Positions 44,095 to 53,893 of a stretch of 64,000 nucleotides of DNA are shown in pieces. A model generated the notes under the pieces. It did not search any database. It saw only the letters and a program-made list of their open reading frames with translations, and had not been told where the DNA came from. The DNA comes from CALJDF01 sp038121105. Lineage in GTDB: Bacteria > Pseudomonadota > Alphaproteobacteria > SHVP01. A program made the translations under genes and the position numbers. The stretch spans positions 186,001 through 250,000 of the forward strand of contig JAYONB010000001.1 in assembly GCA_038121105.1 (NCBI GenBank), read 5' to 3'. The stretch's first letter is position 1, and every line of letters starts with the position of its first letter.

Positions 44095-44677
44095 GGCGCG
44101 TATCACCTCTCTTTGCGTTTATTGCGCTTCAAGCATCAACGTCGACCAAGCCTACAAGGAGGCGGCGGTCGAACTTGGCGGCATTATGGCTAACCTGGGC
44201 GTCAAGTTGGTGTTCGGCGGCGGTCGCGTTGGCCTGATGGGCCTTCTGGCCGATTCCGTCATGGCCGGCGGCGGCGAAGTTGTGGGCATCATTCCTCGCC
44301 ACTTGGAGGAGGCGGAGGTCGGGCATAGGGACATCACCGAATTGCACATTGTCGATAACATGCACGTCCGAAAGGAAATGATGTTCCGCATGGCTGACGC
44401 CGTTGCTGTGTTGCCTGGCGGACTAGGGACACTCGACGAAACCTTCGAAATGATCACATGGCGTCAACTCGGGCTTCACGACAAACCCATCGTCATCGTT
44501 GACATCGCCGGATTTTGGCAGCCGTTTCTGAATCTCGTTCATCACATCTGCGACACAGGGTTTGCCTCGCGTTCCGCCCTGGAGTTGTTTACGACCGTCC
44601 CATCGGTCAGGGAGGTCATGCCGGCGATCCGGGCCCTGCCGGAACCTCGGGTCACGCCCTTCCTGGACCGGCTATAG
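44093..44677 (+). CDS. LOG-family nucleoside-5'-monophosphate phosphoribohydrolase
   Basis: A 194-residue Rossmann-fold protein. The diagnostic PGGLGTLDE motif is near residue 107, and the GGGRVGLMG and RKEMMFRMADA segments match LOG proteins (TIGR00730). Members release the base from cytokinin riboside monophosphate or similar nucleotides; in bacteria the natural substrate is often AMP or unknown. The ATG at 44093 has GGAG 13 bases upstream and shares two bases with the opposite-strand start codon. icd lies 117 bases downstream. Confidence 0.9.
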   Translation: MARITSLCVYCASSINVDQAYKEAAVELGGIMANLGVKLVFGGGRVGLMGLLADSVMAGGGEVVGIIPRHLEEAEVGHRDITELHIVDNMHVRKEMMFRMADAVAVLPGGLGTLDETFEMITWRQLGLHDKPIVIVDIAGFWQPFLNLVHHICDTGFASRSALELFTTVPSVREVMPAIRALPEPRVTPFLDRL

Positions 44678-44703
44678 GCCCCTTAATCCAGCCTTTCCCG
44701 GGC

Positions 44704-44731
44704 TTGAACCGGTGCACTCCGGTGGTATTGT
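44704..44731 (+). promoter_or_regulatory. Candidate icd promoter
   Basis: TTGAAC (44704-44709) and TATTGT (44726-44731) with a 16-base spacer, about 63 bases before the icd ATG, in the 117-base gap after the LOG gene. Confidence 0.45.
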
Positions 44732-44794
44732 GCGCCACGCTCGGCCCCGGTCGAGCCCCGATTTTCATCCCAAAACACAAGGGAGCCCCGCCCA

Positions 44795-46009
44795 ATGGCG
44801 AAGATTAAGGTCGAAAACCCCGTCGTCGAGCTAGATGGCGACGAGATGACGCGGATCATCTGGCACTTCATCAAAGACAAGCTGATCCTGCCCTACCTCG
44901 ATATCGACCTGAAGTATTACGATTTGGGCATCGAGTCGCGCGACGAAACGGACGACCAAATCACCATCGATTGCGCCGAGGCCATCAAGAAATATGGCGT
45001 CGGCGTCAAATGCGCGACGATCACCCCCGATGAAGCACGGGTCGAAGAATTCGGCCTCAAAAAAATGTGGCGCTCGCCGAACGGGACGATCCGCAACATC
45101 TTGGGCGGAACCGTCTTCCGCGAGCCCATCATTTGCAAGAACGTGCCGCGGTTGGTTCCCGGTTGGACCCATCCGATCGTTATTGGGCGCCATGCCTTCG
45201 GCGACCAATACCGCGCCACGGACTTCGTGGTCCCTGGCAAGGGCAAGCTGACGGTTCGGTTCGAGCCGGAAGACGGCGGAGAGCCCATCGAGCATGAGGT
45301 TTTCAATTTCCCCGGCGGCGGTGTCGCCATGGCGATGTACAACCTCGACGACTCAATTCGCGGGTTTGCTCGCGCCTGCATGAACTACGGCCTCAATCGC
45401 AAATGGCCTGTGTATCTTTCGACCAAGAACACGATCTTGAAAGCCTACGACGGGCGTTTCAAAGATCTCTTCGAAGAGGTCTTCCAGGCGGAGTTCAAAG
45501 CGCAGTTCGACGCCGCCGGCATCACCTACGAACATCGCTTGATCGACGATATGGTTGCCGCAGCCATGAAGTGGAGCGGCGAATTCGTTTGGGCGTGTAA
45601 GAACTACGATGGCGACGTTCAATCCGACACGGTGGCCCAGGGCTTTGGGTCGTTGGGTTTGATGACCTCCGTCTTGATGACCCCGGACGGCAATACCGTC
45701 GAAGCCGAGGCCGCGCACGGTACGGTCACGCGCCACTATCGCATGCATCAGAAAGGCGAAGAGACTTCGACAAATCCGATTGCGTCAATCTTCGCTTGGA
45801 CACGCGGTCTGATGCACCGCGCCAAACTGGACGGAAACGACCAGCTGAACACCTTCGCCGAGACGTTGGAAAAGGTCTGCATTAGCTCCGTCGAGAACGG
45901 ACATATGACCAAGGATCTTGCGCTGTTGGTCGGCCCCGATCAGAAGTGGCTCACAACCAATCAGTTCCTCGACAAGCTGGACGAAGGGCTCCAAAAGGCG
46001 ATGAGCTAG
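44795..46009 (+). CDS. icd: Isocitrate dehydrogenase (NADP+)
   Basis: A 404-residue enzyme of the eukaryote-like homodimeric class usual in alphaproteobacteria. It opens MAKIKVENPVVELDGDEMTR and contains the substrate-binding SPNGTIRNILGGTVFREPI block. The catalytic lysine/tyrosine region surrounds LSTKNTILKAYDGRFKD, and AAHGTVTRHYR is the cofactor motif. It catalyses oxidative decarboxylation of isocitrate in the TCA cycle. An AAGGGAG site precedes the ATG. It is followed by a convergent channel gene with a 25-base gap. Confidence 0.97.
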   Translation: MAKIKVENPVVELDGDEMTRIIWHFIKDKLILPYLDIDLKYYDLGIESRDETDDQITIDCAEAIKKYGVGVKCATITPDEARVEEFGLKKMWRSPNGTIRNILGGTVFREPIICKNVPRLVPGWTHPIVIGRHAFGDQYRATDFVVPGKGKLTVRFEPEDGGEPIEHEVFNFPGGGVAMAMYNLDDSIRGFARACMNYGLNRKWPVYLSTKNTILKAYDGRFKDLFEEVFQAEFKAQFDAAGITYEHRLIDDMVAAAMKWSGEFVWACKNYDGDVQSDTVAQGFGSLGLMTSVLMTPDGNTVEAEAAHGTVTRHYRMHQKGEETSTNPIASIFAWTRGLMHRAKLDGNDQLNTFAETLEKVCISSVENGHMTKDLALLVGPDQKWLTTNQFLDKLDEGLQKAMS

Positions 46010-46034
46010 GCTGCGCGACCAACTAAAGCACCTA

Positions 46035-47234
46035 CTATTGGCTAGTCTCGCCTTTTTCCTGAGGGTGCTCCGCCTCCCAAGCGAACCGCTCCTCCGCAAC
46101 CTGCGTGATTTGGTTGTTGAGGTCGGGGTCTTCCGCCATCAACGTGTGGAAATCATCGGCGTTTAGAACAAGAAGACTAACCTGCGACAGGGCCCGAACG
46201 GTCGCCGTACGCGTCGTCCGTTTAAGCAGCGCAACTTCGCCGAAGAAATCGCCCTCGCCCAATACGATCGGATCCGGCGACACCTCCAGTTCCACTTCAC
46301 CTGAAGTAATGAAGAACATGTCGTGTGCCTCGTCGCCCCGCCGTGCGATGACCGCCCCGGCGGGCATCACACGCGAGCGCAAGAGACTGCTGACCCGTCC
46401 CACATTTGAGGGATCAAGCTGAGAGAACAGTGGGACCCGCGAGACCATGCCCCAACTGACAACGAATTCGCGGCGGTGAATTTCGTTCGAAAAGCCTGAG
46501 GCAATGATCCCGATGGGGATCGCATACATCCCGATCCCGATAACCATGACGACGCCGCCGAGAATGCGTCCAAATGCCGTTGCCGGTATGGCATCTCCGT
46601 AACCGACCGTGGTCAGCGTCGCCATAGCCCACCACATCGAATCGGGAATACTGCCGAACACCTCGGGCTGCACGTGGCGTTCGGCGTGGTACATCGCCGT
46701 GGACGCGATCATCAGCAACACCATCATGACAAAGATGGCGGCACCTAAAGCGCGACGCTCTTCACGCAGCACCCGCCCCAGTGACGCCAGCGCCGGAGAA
46801 TAACGTGCCAGTTTCAGCAGGCGCATCAGGCGAAACACCAAAAGGAAACGAAGGTCCACGCCACCTGCAATCAGCGTCACGTAGAATGGTGCAATCGCCG
46901 CAACATCGATCAATGCGAAAGGACTGACGACGTATCGCAACCGTGCGCCAATGGGGCCAAACCGACGCAATGGGAGGTGCAAGTCCGAAACCCACATGCG
47001 CACCAAATATTCCAACGTAAATGCGACCACAGTGATGATTTCGATCCAAAGGAAGGTCGCGCCCCAACGATCTTGAAGACCGTCGACGGTCTCGAGTGTC
47101 ACGGCCGCAACATTGATCAGGATCAGGAGCATCATCGACCAGTCGAAAAACTGGCTGAAATAGTCGTCCGCGTGACCCGACTCGAGAATGCGGTAGGCAT
47201 TCTCCTTAAAGGTTAGGTCGGATCGCGTACTCAT
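46035..47234 (-). CDS. Cyclic-nucleotide-binding potassium-channel-like protein
   Basis: A 399-residue membrane protein with six predicted helices. S4 contains spaced arginines (RFLLVFRLMRLLKLARY, 129-145), and the selectivity filter TVGYGD is at 209-214. A C-terminal cyclic-nucleotide-binding domain (about 270-385) has FGEVALLKRTTRTATVRAL, including the arginine/threonine pair that holds the phosphate. This is the architecture of the bacterial CNG channel MlotiK1. It starts 9 bases after alaS and so may be co-transcribed with it, although no functional link is obvious. Confidence 0.9.
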   Translation of the reverse strand: MSTRSDLTFKENAYRILESGHADDYFSQFFDWSMMLLILINVAAVTLETVDGLQDRWGATFLWIEIITVVAFTLEYLVRMWVSDLHLPLRRFGPIGARLRYVVSPFALIDVAAIAPFYVTLIAGGVDLRFLLVFRLMRLLKLARYSPALASLGRVLREERRALGAAIFVMMVLLMIASTAMYHAERHVQPEVFGSIPDSMWWAMATLTTVGYGDAIPATAFGRILGGVVMVIGIGMYAIPIGIIASGFSNEIHRREFVVSWGMVSRVPLFSQLDPSNVGRVSSLLRSRVMPAGAVIARRGDEAHDMFFITSGEVELEVSPDPIVLGEGDFFGEVALLKRTTRTATVRALSQVSLLVLNADDFHTLMAEDPDLNNQITQVAEERFAWEAEHPQEKGETSQ

Positions 47235-47243
47235 GGCCTTGGC

Positions 47244-49892
47244 CTAGGCTGCCTCAATAGCTTGTTCGACCGCCTTCAGGGCATCTCCGATGGCGTCAGC
47301 GTTCGGCCCGCCCGCTTGGGCCATATCGGGGCGGCCACCGCCGCCCTTCCCGCCGAGCGCCGCAGCACCCTCCTTTACTAAGGTGACCGCGTCCAACCGA
47401 CCGACCAAATCTTTGGTGACCGCGACCACCAGGGCGGCCTTGCCGTCGCCTGCCGTGGCGATCGCCACGACCCCTGAGCCAAGGGCTTTTTTTGCATCGT
47501 CGGCCATGGCACGCAGATCCTTGGCCGGCACCCCGTCCAAGGCGCGTGCCGAGAACTTAATACCGTTCACCTCCTGGACCTCAGGGCCCCCTTGGCGCCC
47601 GCCGGCCGCCATCGCGCGACGCGTTTCGGCTAGCTCTTTCTCAAGACGCTTCCGCTCCTCAAGTAGTCCGCTCAAACGGTCCGACAGTTCGGCCGGCGCG
47701 ACCTTGATCAGGGTTGCCGCATCACGAATTGCGCGCTCCTGTTCCTGGACGTAGCGCAGCGCGCCACTTCCGGTGACCGCCTCGATGCGCCGGACGCCGG
47801 CAGCGACAGCTCCCTCCGTAACAACTTTGAAAAATCCGATATCGCCAGTCCGCGCCACGTGGGTGCCGCCGCAAAGCTCTACCGAATAGGGATGGCCGTC
47901 CTCCCGAGGCGCGCCCATAGAAACCACCCGAACCTCATCGCCGTACTTTTCGCCAAAAAGTGCAAGTGCACCCTGTTCGACAGCCTCCTCCGGACTGGCA
48001 AGAACAGTGCGGACGTCGCTGTTGCCCCGCACCTCCCCATTTACCAACGCTTCGACCTGCGCGATCTCATCAGCGGAAATTGCCTTGGGATGACTGATGT
48101 CGAACCGCAGCCTTTCGGGCGCGACGAGCGATCCCTTCTGGGTCACGTGTTCGCCGAGCACCTTGCGCAGCGCCGCATGCAACAAATGTGTGGCAGAGTG
48201 ATTCGCCCGCAATGCGTCGCGCCTATCGGCGTTGACCCGCATTTCGAGGACGTCGCCGACCTTGATCGAGCCGCGCTGCACAGTGCCCAGGTGAACATGT
48301 AGATCACCAACCATCTTGCGGGTATCGCGCACCGCGGTCTCCACGCCCTCGGCACCGATAAAGATACCGGTATCCCCAACTTGGCCACCCGATTCACCAT
48401 AGAAAGGCGTCTGGTTCATGACGACCGCAACCTCGTTGCCCTCGTGGGCGGCATCAATCTCCGCGGCCTCGACGACGAGCGCTTCAATGCGTCCCTCCGC
48501 GATCTCGGTACCGTAACCAAGGAACTCGGTCGCGCCGACACGCTCCCGAATTTCGAACCACACCTGGTCGGTGGCCTGTTCACCCGAGCCCGCCCAGGCG
48601 GCGCGCGCATCCGCACGTTGTTTTTCCATCGATCGATTGAACGCATCGACATCGACGCCACGTCCCTGGGCGCGCAAGGCGTCCTGAGTCAGATCGAGTG
48701 GAAACCCGTAGGTATCGTACAAACGAAAGGCGACCTCGCCGGGCAAGGCCGCCTTGTCCGGCAATGCAGCGACTTCCTCCTCCAAGAGCCGTAGCCCCCG
48801 TTCGAGGGTCCGTCGAAACCGGCTTTCTTCGAGCTTAAGCGTTTCGGTTATGAGCGCCTCGGCCCGTACCAGTTCGGGATAGTGCTGTCCCATCTCGCGC
48901 ACCAAAGCCGGCACGAGGCGCCACATCAAGGGTTCGGAAACCCCCATGAGGTGCGCATGGCGCATGGCGCGACGCATGATCCGGCGCAAGACGTACCCCC
49001 GCCCCTCGTTCGACGGCATCACCCCGTCGGCCATAAGAAAACTTACCGAGCGCAAGTGATCGGCCACCACACGATGAGATACCGCATGGGGCCCGCCGAT
49101 CTCCGCCCCGCTCGCCTCGGCCGACGCCGCGATCAGGTTGCGCATCAAATCAATGTCGTAATTGTCGTGGTGGCCCTGCAGGACCGCCGCCAGCCGTTCG
49201 AGCCCCATACCCGTATCGATCGAGGGTTTGGGTAGGTCGACCTTCTCGCCACTCGGCATTTCCTCGAACTGCATGAAGACCAAGTTCCAGATCTCGATGA
49301 ACCGGTCGCCATCCTCGTCGGGGCTGCCGGGTGGACCACCGGGAATTCCTTCCCCATGGTCGAAGAATATCTCCGAGCACGGGCCGCACGGGCCGGTATC
49401 CCCCATCCGCCAATAGTTTGCGTCGGTCGGAATGCGGATAATTCGATCATCCGGCAGGCCGGCGATTTTCTTCCACAATGCGGCCGCCTCTTCGTCTTCG
49501 TGAAACACCGTGACCAGGAGGCGCTTTGCGTCGAGACCGTACTCTTTGGTGATGAGGGTCCAGGCCAACTCGATCGCTTGATCCTTGAAATAGTCCCCGA
49601 ACGAGAAGTTCCCCAGCATCTCGAAAAACGTGTGGTGCCGCGCGGTATACCCGACATTATCAAGATCATTATGCTTGCCGCCGGCTCGGACACATTTCTG
49701 GCTCGTGACGGCTCGGCTATAGGGCCGGGATTCAACGCCGGTGAAGACGTTCTTGAACTGCACCATCCCTGCGTTGGTGAAAAGCAACGTGGGGTCGTTG
49801 TGGGGAACAAGGGGGCTGGACGACACCGGCTCGTGGCCGTTGCGCGCAAAATAGTCCAGGAAAGTCGTGCGAATGTCGTTGACGCCGGTCAT
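47244..49892 (-). CDS. alaS: Alanyl-tRNA synthetase
   Basis: An 882-residue class II synthetase of full length. The N-terminal catalytic core starts with the RTTFLDYFARNGHEPV-type segment and contains the GMVQFKNVF motif and TGMGLERL motif 3. The editing domain has the zinc-binding HSATHLLHAAL and the later CGGTHV. The C-Ala domain ends with GKGGGGRPDMAQAGG. It charges tRNA-Ala and clears mischarged Ser/Gly. A GGTAGGGT site precedes the ATG. It is downstream of the recA terminator, so transcription must begin in the ~125 bases between. Confidence 0.97.
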   Translation of the reverse strand: MTGVNDIRTTFLDYFARNGHEPVSSSPLVPHNDPTLLFTNAGMVQFKNVFTGVESRPYSRAVTSQKCVRAGGKHNDLDNVGYTARHHTFFEMLGNFSFGDYFKDQAIELAWTLITKEYGLDAKRLLVTVFHEDEEAAALWKKIAGLPDDRIIRIPTDANYWRMGDTGPCGPCSEIFFDHGEGIPGGPPGSPDEDGDRFIEIWNLVFMQFEEMPSGEKVDLPKPSIDTGMGLERLAAVLQGHHDNYDIDLMRNLIAASAEASGAEIGGPHAVSHRVVADHLRSVSFLMADGVMPSNEGRGYVLRRIMRRAMRHAHLMGVSEPLMWRLVPALVREMGQHYPELVRAEALITETLKLEESRFRRTLERGLRLLEEEVAALPDKAALPGEVAFRLYDTYGFPLDLTQDALRAQGRGVDVDAFNRSMEKQRADARAAWAGSGEQATDQVWFEIRERVGATEFLGYGTEIAEGRIEALVVEAAEIDAAHEGNEVAVVMNQTPFYGESGGQVGDTGIFIGAEGVETAVRDTRKMVGDLHVHLGTVQRGSIKVGDVLEMRVNADRRDALRANHSATHLLHAALRKVLGEHVTQKGSLVAPERLRFDISHPKAISADEIAQVEALVNGEVRGNSDVRTVLASPEEAVEQGALALFGEKYGDEVRVVSMGAPREDGHPYSVELCGGTHVARTGDIGFFKVVTEGAVAAGVRRIEAVTGSGALRYVQEQERAIRDAATLIKVAPAELSDRLSGLLEERKRLEKELAETRRAMAAGGRQGGPEVQEVNGIKFSARALDGVPAKDLRAMADDAKKALGSGVVAIATAGDGKAALVVAVTKDLVGRLDAVTLVKEGAAALGGKGGGGRPDMAQAGGPNADAIGDALKAVEQAIEAA

Positions 49893-50018
49893 ACCCTACC
49901 CGTTCCGGACCGGAGACCGGCCCTACCCTTGAGTTCTTATCGTACCACGCAGGAACCGGTGCTTTTAGCCCTCCGTATCGGGCAAAGTCCAGGGAGATGG
50001 CATTCTCTGTACGACCCG

Positions 50019-50056
50019 AAAAAAGAGAACGCGCGGGCATCACTACCCGCGCGTTC
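50019..50056 (-). terminator. Rho-independent terminator of recA
   Basis: Perfect 11-base arms GAACGCGCGGG (50027-50037) and CCCGCGCGTTC (50046-50056) enclose an eight-base loop. On the minus strand the hairpin is followed by TCTTTTTT. It lies 32 bases beyond the recA stop. Confidence 0.9.
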
Positions 50057-50087
50057 CTACTGAGAGAGTCAGTCTCGGGCGCGCCCG

Positions 50088-51185
<1,098 letters not shown>

Positions 51186-51264
51186 CGGATACTCCTTCTT
51201 ATTTCACAGCGCCTTCAGGTTTCCTAGCCCCGCTCCGGCACGCCGCTGAGCAAGCTTGGCAGCA

Positions 51265-51292
51265 AATGTACATGCTTTGTTCTCATCGTCAA
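51265..51292 (-). promoter_or_regulatory. Candidate recA promoter
   Basis: On the minus strand TTGACG (complement of 51287-51292) and TACATT (complement of 51265-51270) are separated by 16 bases, placing the transcript start about 70 bases before the ATG. A LexA-type repeat overlaps the spacer and -10. Confidence 0.5.
51268..51282. promoter_or_regulatory. LexA-type box overlapping the recA promoter
   Basis: GTAC-N7-GTTC (GAAC-N7-GTAC on the recA strand) matches seven of eight positions of the alphaproteobacterial LexA box GTTC-N7-GTTC. It covers the spacer and -10 of the recA promoter, where a repressor would act. Confidence 0.5.
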
Positions 51293-51293
51293 T

Positions 51294-51308
51294 GTTTTTG
51301 TTTTGTTC
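51294..51308. promoter_or_regulatory. Second LexA-like repeat upstream of recA
   Basis: GTTT-N7-GTTC, again seven of eight matches to GTTC-N7-GTTC, just upstream of the -35. Two imperfect boxes 26 bases apart may bind LexA together. Short repeats in a T-rich stretch can arise by chance. Confidence 0.35.
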
Positions 51309-51380
51309 CACTTTTCGCGCGGCAGGTCGCCGTGCGGGCAACGCCCCTATGGAGAGGCGAGCACGGAAACTTCAGGAGGG

Positions 51381-52586
51381 TTAGGGCCCGACGGCGGCAG
51401 CCTCGCGGACCCCCGCAATCATCGACGAGCGCATGAGAAAGGCTTTCGCCTTCTCGGGATCGGCAGCCGTCTCCTGCAGGTCAGCTAGAATCGCTTGACG
51501 CTCATCCCGGTCGCGCACCTGCATCCGTCGGTGGTTCTTGTCGGCGTGTTCGTTGACATATTTCGTGGCCACCGGGCGACGCTGGCGATCGTAGAGATCC
51601 AGCAACTCGACCGAACCACCGTGCCATATCTGTTTGAGTTTGTCGGCGAGGTTGACCGCGTCGTGAATGCCGCAGTTCATGCCCATCCCGCCGTTGGGGC
51701 TGTTGAGGTGGGCGGCATCTCCCGCCAAGGCGACCCGGCCTACCGAAAACCGTTCGGTCACGCGCTGGTGGACACGGTACATGCCACGGGCTTGAACGTC
51801 GTAAGCGTCTTCCCGCGGGACAATCGCATTGAAATGTTCTTGCAGCGCTTCGTCGGTTAACGAGTCTTCCGGTGGACGGCCGGGTCTAGGGCGAATGCCC
51901 GAGCGCCACTTGCCAGGCACCCGCAACAGACTGAAGCTTCCCTCGTCGCTCCACACATAGTTTACGTCCGAAAGATCCTCGTGGTGATCCTCGAACGGAA
52001 AGTCACCGATGGTCGCGACCAAGAGAAGCGTTTCGTAAGTCTTTCCGGTGAATTCGAGCCCAAGTGTCTTGCGGACAATACTATGCGCTCCGTCCGCGCC
52101 AACGAGGTATCGGCCGGTCAACTCCGTGTAACCGTCACCCCTATCGACGGTCACCGACACACCGGTCTCATCGTGGCCGATTGACGAAACCGTGGCGCCG
52201 AAACGCACAGATGAAGGGTCGATCTCCAGCAGGCGTTCGGTCAGGAACCGTACCGCGTGGACTTGCTCGCATTGGAGGCGGTAGGGGTGCCGGGTTTCAC
52301 CGCGGAGGATGCCTAGATCGAATACCGCGCGTTCCCCGGTCTCCTTGATACGCTGTTGCCACGTTGGCGCCTGATGCCCATGCGCAATCAGGTGATCGGC
52401 GACCCCTAGATCGTCCATAAAATCCAACGATGGCGGGTGCCAGGTCGTGGCGCGCAGATCGACCGGCACGTCGGGTTCGCGCTCAAGGACGGTAACGGGA
52501 ATGCCCGCTAGGGCGAGACTGTAGGCGCAGGTCAGGCCGACCGGCCCAGCGCCCACGATGAGGATTCGGTCGTCGATTTTGGTCAT
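51381..52586 (-). CDS. FAD-dependent aromatic-type monooxygenase (PHBH fold)
   Basis: About 401 residues. The N-terminal FAD motif GAGPVG is at 12-17, the FAD/NADPH-bridging DG motif is YLVGADGAHS, and the GD motif is ALAGDAAHLNSPNGGMGMN. These define class A flavoprotein hydroxylases such as those acting on phenols or hydroxybenzoates. The frame is open to 52622; the ATG at 52586 gives the standard start before the Rossmann fold. No ring-cleavage genes are adjacent, so the substrate is unknown. A 15-base palindrome about 80 bases upstream may be its operator. Confidence 0.87.
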   Translation of the reverse strand: MTKIDDRILIVGAGPVGLTCAYSLALAGIPVTVLEREPDVPVDLRATTWHPPSLDFMDDLGVADHLIAHGHQAPTWQQRIKETGERAVFDLGILRGETRHPYRLQCEQVHAVRFLTERLLEIDPSSVRFGATVSSIGHDETGVSVTVDRGDGYTELTGRYLVGADGAHSIVRKTLGLEFTGKTYETLLLVATIGDFPFEDHHEDLSDVNYVWSDEGSFSLLRVPGKWRSGIRPRPGRPPEDSLTDEALQEHFNAIVPREDAYDVQARGMYRVHQRVTERFSVGRVALAGDAAHLNSPNGGMGMNCGIHDAVNLADKLKQIWHGGSVELLDLYDRQRRPVATKYVNEHADKNHRRMQVRDRDERQAILADLQETAADPEKAKAFLMRSSMIAGVREAAAVGP

Positions 52587-52663
52587 GACCGCAGGCATAG
52601 CCCGAGAGCACGGGCGTGCCAACCACTAGCCATACGTTGGGCACCCAACCCACTGTTATTTAT

Positions 52664-52684
52664 GGGATATTCTCAGAATATTCC
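52664..52684. promoter_or_regulatory. Palindrome between flhB and the monooxygenase gene
   Basis: ATATTCT-C-AGAATAT (52667-52681) is a perfect 15-base palindrome. Two further G-C pairs outside a single mismatch extend it to 21 bases. It lies in the 190-base gap between the flhB stop and the monooxygenase ATG, where an operator would be expected. There is no T-run after it, so it is not a terminator. Confidence 0.5.
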
Positions 52685-52777
52685 GCTTTTGTTCCGCAAC
52701 GATATGCATTTCGGGGTGCACCTATGCGCCAGTGCAGAGGGGTTAACGGAACCGTTTGCCCGCCCCCTCTTCCGGGA

Positions 52778-53893
52778 CTAGGCGCCGACCGCTTCGGCCC
52801 CCACCTCTTCGGTGAACTTCCGCCGCGTCGCCTCGCCTTTGATTTTCATCACGTACCCGATAACCTCGGCGACCGCTTTGTAGTGATCGGCTTGCACTTC
52901 TTGATCGATTTCAACGGTAGCGTAGATCGCGCGGGCGAGTGGCGGGTTCTCGACGATCGGGATATCGAGATCTTCGGCTGCCTCACGAATGCGAAGCGCG
53001 ACATCGTCGACACCTTTTGCGACCAGCTTGGGCGCGGCCATTGTTGCCGCTTCGTATTGGAGTGCGACTGCATAGTGGGTCGGGTTCGTGATGATCACGT
53101 CGGCCTGAGGCACAGCGGCCATCATGCGCTGGCGTGCCCTTTCGGCGCGAAGCGCACGGATGCGCGCCTTGACCTGCGGATCGCCTTCGGTGTTCTTATT
53201 TTCGTCTTTGATGTCCTGCTTGGACATTTTGAGACCCTTTTTATGTTCGTATTTTTGGTACCAAAAATCGGCCAAGCCCACGAACAGCATGATCACGACG
53301 ATCGGGATCAGCATGCGCACAGCTTCGGTTCGAATGACGTTGAAGAGTTCGCGTGGCTCAACAGTCATCATCTGCGATAGAATCGTCTGCTCCGGCAAAA
53401 TGAGCGTGAGAATGACACCACCCAAAATCGCAAACTTCAGAATGCTCTTAACAAGCTCGACAACCGATTTTGGCGAAAACATCCGCTTTGCGCCGGTAAT
53501 AGGCGATATCTTGTTCAGCTTCGGCTTGGTCTGCTCCCAAGAAAATACGAGGCCATGTTGCAGTAGGTTCGACGCAACCGCCGCAACGACGACCAAGGAA
53601 ATCGGCGGCGCTAAAAGGATGATTAGTTTGAAGCCGATCTGCGCACTCATATCGCGCAGGTGACCGAGGTCGGTCGGAATTGCATGAGGCGACTCAAGGA
53701 ACGGTAGAATGATCTGCCCCAACCCGCTCATCACGCCGGCACCGAAAATAAGCACCAGCGCCGTGACCGAGAACAGAATGAAAAAGTGATTCAGTTCTTG
53801 GGACTTAGCGACCTGCCCTTTCTTGTGGGCCTCGTCGAGCCGTTTGGGAGTCGGCTCTTCTGTTTTTTGTGACTTGTCCTGATCTTCTGCCAT
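52778..53893 (-). CDS. flhB: Flagellar export switch protein FlhB
   Basis: A 371-residue protein. A basic N-terminus (KRLDEAHKKGQVAKSQELN) leads into four membrane segments between about 35 and 210. The cytoplasmic domain carries the autocleavage motif NPTH at 270-273 (IITNPTHYAVAL). Cleavage there switches export from rod/hook to filament substrates. It abuts fliR directly and ends the flgB-flgC-fliE-fliQ-fliR-flhB unit. A second, partial FlhB-like gene is encoded at 56324. Confidence 0.97.
   Translation of the reverse strand: MAEDQDKSQKTEEPTPKRLDEAHKKGQVAKSQELNHFFILFSVTALVLIFGAGVMSGLGQIILPFLESPHAIPTDLGHLRDMSAQIGFKLIILLAPPISLVVVAAVASNLLQHGLVFSWEQTKPKLNKISPITGAKRMFSPKSVVELVKSILKFAILGGVILTLILPEQTILSQMMTVEPRELFNVIRTEAVRMLIPIVVIMLFVGLADFWYQKYEHKKGLKMSKQDIKDENKNTEGDPQVKARIRALRAERARQRMMAAVPQADVIITNPTHYAVALQYEAATMAAPKLVAKGVDDVALRIREAAEDLDIPIVENPPLARAIYATVEIDQEVQADHYKAVAEVIGYVMKIKGEATRRKFTEEVGAEAVGA

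Noticed and set aside
52636..52649. GTTGG-GCAC-CCAAC hairpin after flhB as a terminator
   Set aside because: Only five base pairs with no T-run on either strand.
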